In this document: in pieces, positions 61,566 through 64,000 of the stretch | Position numbering within the stretch: the stretch's first letter is position 1 | Layout: every line of letters starts with the position of its first letter | NCBI GenBank assembly: GCA_028690155.1 | Contig: JAQVBU010000012.1 | Coordinates: forward strand, 3,398 to 67,397 | Source: Alphaproteobacteria bacterium | GTDB lineage: Bacteria > Pseudomonadota > Alphaproteobacteria > UBA9219 | Length of the DNA stretch: 64,000 nucleotides | Reading direction: 5' to 3' | Notes under the pieces: model-generated | The model's input: the letters and a program-made list of their open reading frames with translations, nothing else | Databases searched by the model: none | Told to the model about the DNA's origin: nothing | Program-made: the position numbers and the translations under genes

Positions 61566-62927
61566 ATGACAAAGACCGCTTCGTGGACACCGGACAGTTG
61601 GAAAACAAAGACATTACGGCAAATGCCTTCTTATGACGATCTTCAAGCTCTGGCTTCCGTCGAAAGACGGCTTGAAATGTTGCCCCCCCTTGTTTTTGCA
61701 GGGGAAGCGCGACAACTGAAGAAACGTCTGGCTCAGGTTTCAGCGGGCAAGGCTTTTCTCCTTCAGGGCGGCGATTGCGCGGAGAGCTTCGGCGAATTTT
61801 CGGCCAACAGCATCCGCGATACGTTTCGGGTTCTGTTGCAAATGGCGGTGATCCTGATTTTCGGCGGCGGCCTCCCCGTCGTCAAAGTCGGGCGCATGGC
61901 CGGGCAGTTTGCCAAGCCTCGTTCCGAAGACACCGAAACGAAGGACGGCGTGACGCTGCTGAATTATCGCGGCGACATCGTCAACGGGCTGGCGTTTTCC
62001 GCCGAGGAACGCCGTCCGGATCCGGAAAGGATGATCCGGGTCTATAATCAGTCGGCGGCGACGCTGAATTTGTTGCGTGCGTTTGTGCAAGGCGGCTATT
62101 CGGATTTGCACCGCTTACATCAGTGGAATTTGGATTTTGTGGACAAAAGCCCTCAGGGCTCGCGATACCGCGATCTGGCAGGTCGAATCGAAGAGACCTT
62201 GAGGTTCATGGCGGCGTGCAACATCACCTCGGAAACATCGCCGCAGATCCGTGAGACGGAATTTTACACGTCGCATGAAGCGTTGTTGTTGCCTTATGAA
62301 CAGGCGTTATCGCGGATCGATAGCACGACGGGCGATTGGTACGATGTGTCGGCCCATATGCTGTGGGTCGGCGACCGGACCCGGCAGGAAGACGGCGCGC
62401 ACATCGAGTTTCTGCGCGGCGTCAAGAACCCCCTTGGAATGAAGTGCGGCCCGTCAATGGATCGAGAGACGTTGTTGCGTCTTGTGACGACCCTCAATCC
62501 GGACAACGAGCCGGGACGTTTGACGCTTATCGCGCGCATGGGATGCGACAAAATTGCGACGGCGTTGTCTCCGTTGATTCGCGCTCTTAAAGAGGAAGGC
62601 CGCGTCGAGGCATGGTGCAGCGATCCGATGCACGGCAATACGCACAAAGCCGCCAGCGGATATAAAACGCGTCGGTTTGACGACATCATGACCGAAATTC
62701 GGGGCTTCTTTGACGTTTGCCGCGCCGAAGGCGTTTCGCCCGGGGGCATTCATTTGGAAATGACAGGCAAGGAAGTCACGGAATGCCTTGGCGGCGTGTC
62801 GGCGGTGACGGATGAAGGGCTGTCTTCGCGCTATGAAACGCATTGCGACCCGCGTTTGAACGCCACACAGGCGTTGGAACTCGCTTTCCTGATCGCGGAT
62901 TACATCAAGAAGACGCAGAAGGCCTGA
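61566..62927 (+). CDS. 3-deoxy-7-phosphoheptulonate synthase, class II
   Basis: Condenses phosphoenolpyruvate and erythrose 4-phosphate to DAHP, the first step of the shikimate pathway. Plant/Mycobacterium-like class II enzyme: [19 protein letters not shown] at the N-terminus, [15 protein letters not shown] near residue 75 with the metal Cys, [55 protein letters not shown] and [18 protein letters not shown]. 453 aa, full length. ATG 61566 has an AGGA site. It is preceded by a candidate aromatic leader peptide. Confidence 0.96.
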   Translation: MTKTASWTPDSWKTKTLRQMPSYDDLQALASVERRLEMLPPLVFAGEARQLKKRLAQVSAGKAFLLQGGDCAESFGEFSANSIRDTFRVLLQMAVILIFGGGLPVVKVGRMAGQFAKPRSEDTETKDGVTLLNYRGDIVNGLAFSAEERRPDPERMIRVYNQSAATLNLLRAFVQGGYSDLHRLHQWNLDFVDKSPQGSRYRDLAGRIEETLRFMAACNITSETSPQIRETEFYTSHEALLLPYEQALSRIDSTTGDWYDVSAHMLWVGDRTRQEDGAHIEFLRGVKNPLGMKCGPSMDRETLLRLVTTLNPDNEPGRLTLIARMGCDKIATALSPLIRALKEEGRVEAWCSDPMHGNTHKAASGYKTRRFDDIMTEIRGFFDVCRAEGVSPGGIHLEMTGKEVTECLGGVSAVTDEGLSSRYETHCDPRLNATQALELAFLIADYIKKTQKA

Positions 62928-62940
62928 GACAAGGTGTCCA

Positions 62941-63834
62941 TCACGGGATCAGTACGGGAATCTCTCGCGAAGAAGCCATCGTCGCGGGGAGATGTGGATG
63001 AAGGCCCTCTGTCTGACCAAAATTGAGTACGATCCCTGTGTTCGGCACAAAGTGGGGATCGGCGACGTGGTCATGAACGACATACACGCATTGAATACCA
63101 TGCTCTTGGGCTTTTTCGATTGTCTTTTTGCTGTCTTCAAAAAGAACGATAGATGAAGCCTTAACCTTTTTTTCTGTCGCTTTCATAAGGATAAAGTCGA
63201 CTTTGTCGATGGGGGCGCCATCCGCGTTCAGACGCGCCGGGCTGTCCACAAGAAACATTTCATCGAACAAGCGCGTAATGCCTAAATCACCGGCGATGCT
63301 ACGAATAATTTCGTCCCGTCCATTCGACAAGATAGCTGTATAGATGGGCTTTGCTTTTTTTGCTTTTTTTGCTTGTTTTGCTTTTTTCCTTTTTCCTTTG
63401 TCTTCCTCTTCCTCTTCCTCTTTTATTTTTGCTTTCTCGGCAAAACTGATCAATCCTTTATTGAGGATGATGGGGTTTTTAGCGGAGCTGAGATAAACGG
63501 CATTTAGATAGAGGTCTTTTCGTTCTGCCAAGAGGTCATCGGTCTTGCCTTCAAGGCCATAATCGCTTTTGAATTCTTCAATAATGGTTCGTTCCGATTT
63601 GCCGACCATGACTTTGGCTATTTCGCGGTAATCGTAATTCGAGTGCGTCTTCTCGTTTAAAAGCTTGGCGAACGCCCACATCTGGAGATCTTCGTTGTTG
63701 ATGACGCATCCGTCAAAATCGAAGAAGGCCATCTTTGTTTTCTCAGCCAGCTCCATCAATTTATTGATGGGGAGGTTCGTGTCTTCAGAAAGTTTGGCAA
63801 AAACGGCAAGCATTGCTCTGGATCGTCGAAGCAT
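62941..63834 (-). CDS. HAD-superfamily hydrolase with Lys/Glu-rich insert
   Basis: Phosphatase-like HAD protein, 297 aa. Motif I FFDFDGCVIN near residue 38 has the nucleophile Asp and acid Asp; motif II is in AILSNGRDE; motif IV FEDSKKTIEKA near 230 has the acidic residues. A low-complexity insert (about 136-162) of six consecutive Glu followed by Lys/Ala repeats sits between the cap and motif II and is encoded by short DNA repeats. ATG 63834 or ATG 63813. It resembles beta-phosphoglucomutase-like HAD enzymes; the substrate is unknown. Its start lies 2 bp from the end of another gene. Confidence 0.75.
   Translation of the reverse strand: MLRRSRAMLAVFAKLSEDTNLPINKLMELAEKTKMAFFDFDGCVINNEDLQMWAFAKLLNEKTHSNYDYREIAKVMVGKSERTIIEEFKSDYGLEGKTDDLLAERKDLYLNAVYLSSAKNPIILNKGLISFAEKAKIKEEEEEEDKGKRKKAKQAKKAKKAKPIYTAILSNGRDEIIRSIAGDLGITRLFDEMFLVDSPARLNADGAPIDKVDFILMKATEKKVKASSIVLFEDSKKTIEKAQEHGIQCVYVVHDHVADPHFVPNTGIVLNFGQTEGLHPHLPATMASSREIPVLIP
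63351..63423. repeat. Short tandem repeats inside the HAD hydrolase gene
   Basis: Plus strand: GCTTTTTTT occurs twice in tandem (63353-63361, 63362-63370), followed by a degenerate copy, then TCTTCC three times (63401-63418). On the coding strand they encode the Lys/Ala and Glu runs. All units are multiples of three, so copy-number changes would alter length, not frame; changes in the seven-T tracts would shift the frame. Confidence 0.75.
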
Positions 63835-63836
63835 AA

Positions 63837-64000
63837 CTAAACCTTATTTAAGGGTGAACTCGGTTCGAATCCGTCAATATTCTTTTTTATTCTTTTTTTA
63901 ATCGCCTTTTTCTTTAGCACGTTAAGTAGCGTGGGGAAGGGTGGGTCTTCAAGTGCTTTTTCGCTTTCTTTCATAAAAAGGCGCGCTATTAATGCTGGAC
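63837..64000 (-). CDS. 3' end of a gene cut by the window edge
   Basis: The minus-strand frame is open from the window edge to TAG at 63837-63839: 54 codons, with an internal Met at 63974. The visible C-terminus is basic (KKKAIKKRIKKNIDGF). The stop lies 2 bp before the HAD hydrolase start, as expected for an operon. Too little is visible to name it, and it may instead be a 45-aa protein from ATG 63974, which lacks a ribosome site. Confidence 0.4.
   Translation of the reverse strand, partial: PALIARLFMKESEKALEDPPFPTLLNVLKKKAIKKRIKKNIDGFEPSSPLNKV

Noticed and set aside
63861..63875. tRNA T-arm-like GGTTCGAATCC near the window end
   Set aside because: Flanking bases do not form a 5-bp T stem, and no acceptor, D or anticodon arm is present.

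Overview
The window looks like chromosomal DNA from a Gram-negative alphaproteobacterium; the order cannot be fixed from sequence alone. Supporting evidence: a PopZ-type polar organiser (28.3 kb), an FtsZ with a long linker and an alphaproteobacterial-type C-terminal peptide, a class II DAHP synthase, ParE, the hopanoid enzyme HpnH, a genomically encoded tRNA 3' CCA, and GANTC sites (the CcrM methylation motif) clustered before ftsZ. I see no insertion sequence, prophage, integrase, rRNA or CRISPR array. Genes are densely packed, with many ATGA/TGATG overlaps.

Layout. 0-2.7 kb: sulfonate/nitrate-type ABC importer (SBP, permease, ATPase) behind a terminator-like hairpin. 2.7-6.6 kb: ftsZ, an alpha/beta hydrolase and a divergent glycosyltransferase. 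6.6-10.4 kb: hairpin-rich spacer, an ArsC-like protein lacking its catalytic Cys, and an operon of an unknown (possibly GNAT-fold) protein, an HDAC-family deacetylase and an EpmA-like lysyl transferase. 10.5-17 kb: rplM-rpsI, argF, an ABC-2 permease, a lipoprotein, and cysK/cysE flanking a hydrolase. 17-24.8 kb: ligA, a diguanylate cyclase, a methyltransferase, a UvrD/PcrA helicase and an orphan membrane protein. 24.8-28 kb: NMO-like enzyme, SDR and hpnH, then tRNA-Asn. 28-41.4 kb: popZ, soluble lytic transglycosylase, smpB, lon with a heat-shock-like promoter, a zeta-toxin-like kinase, parE, pyrD-upp, two paralogous small membrane proteins and asd. 41.5-44.4 kb: a FadN-type beta-oxidation enzyme and a single-domain response regulator.

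44.6-54 kb is the main accessory block: a compact minus-strand operon for an MSHA/type IV-pilus or type II-secretion-like machine (secretin lipoprotein, two prepilins, GspE-type ATPase, GspF-type platform, a GspL/PilMN-like fusion, PilO-like and PilP/MshK-like proteins), with a TPR membrane protein converging on its end. 54-61.3 kb: truA, fmt, def, rmuC, small regulators, a PAP2 phosphatase, ribA and an aspartate aminotransferase. 61.3-64 kb: class II DAHP synthase preceded by a candidate attenuation leader peptide rich in Phe/Tyr/Trp codons, a HAD hydrolase with a repeat-encoded Lys/Glu tract, and the 3' end of one more gene.

Most genes are housekeeping. The observations most worth following are the aromatic leader peptide before the DAHP synthase, the GANTC cluster before ftsZ, the hairpin abutting the first start codon, the GNAT-like/HDAC/EpmA operon, the pilus-like operon, and the altered catalytic motifs in the ArsC-like and zeta-like proteins.
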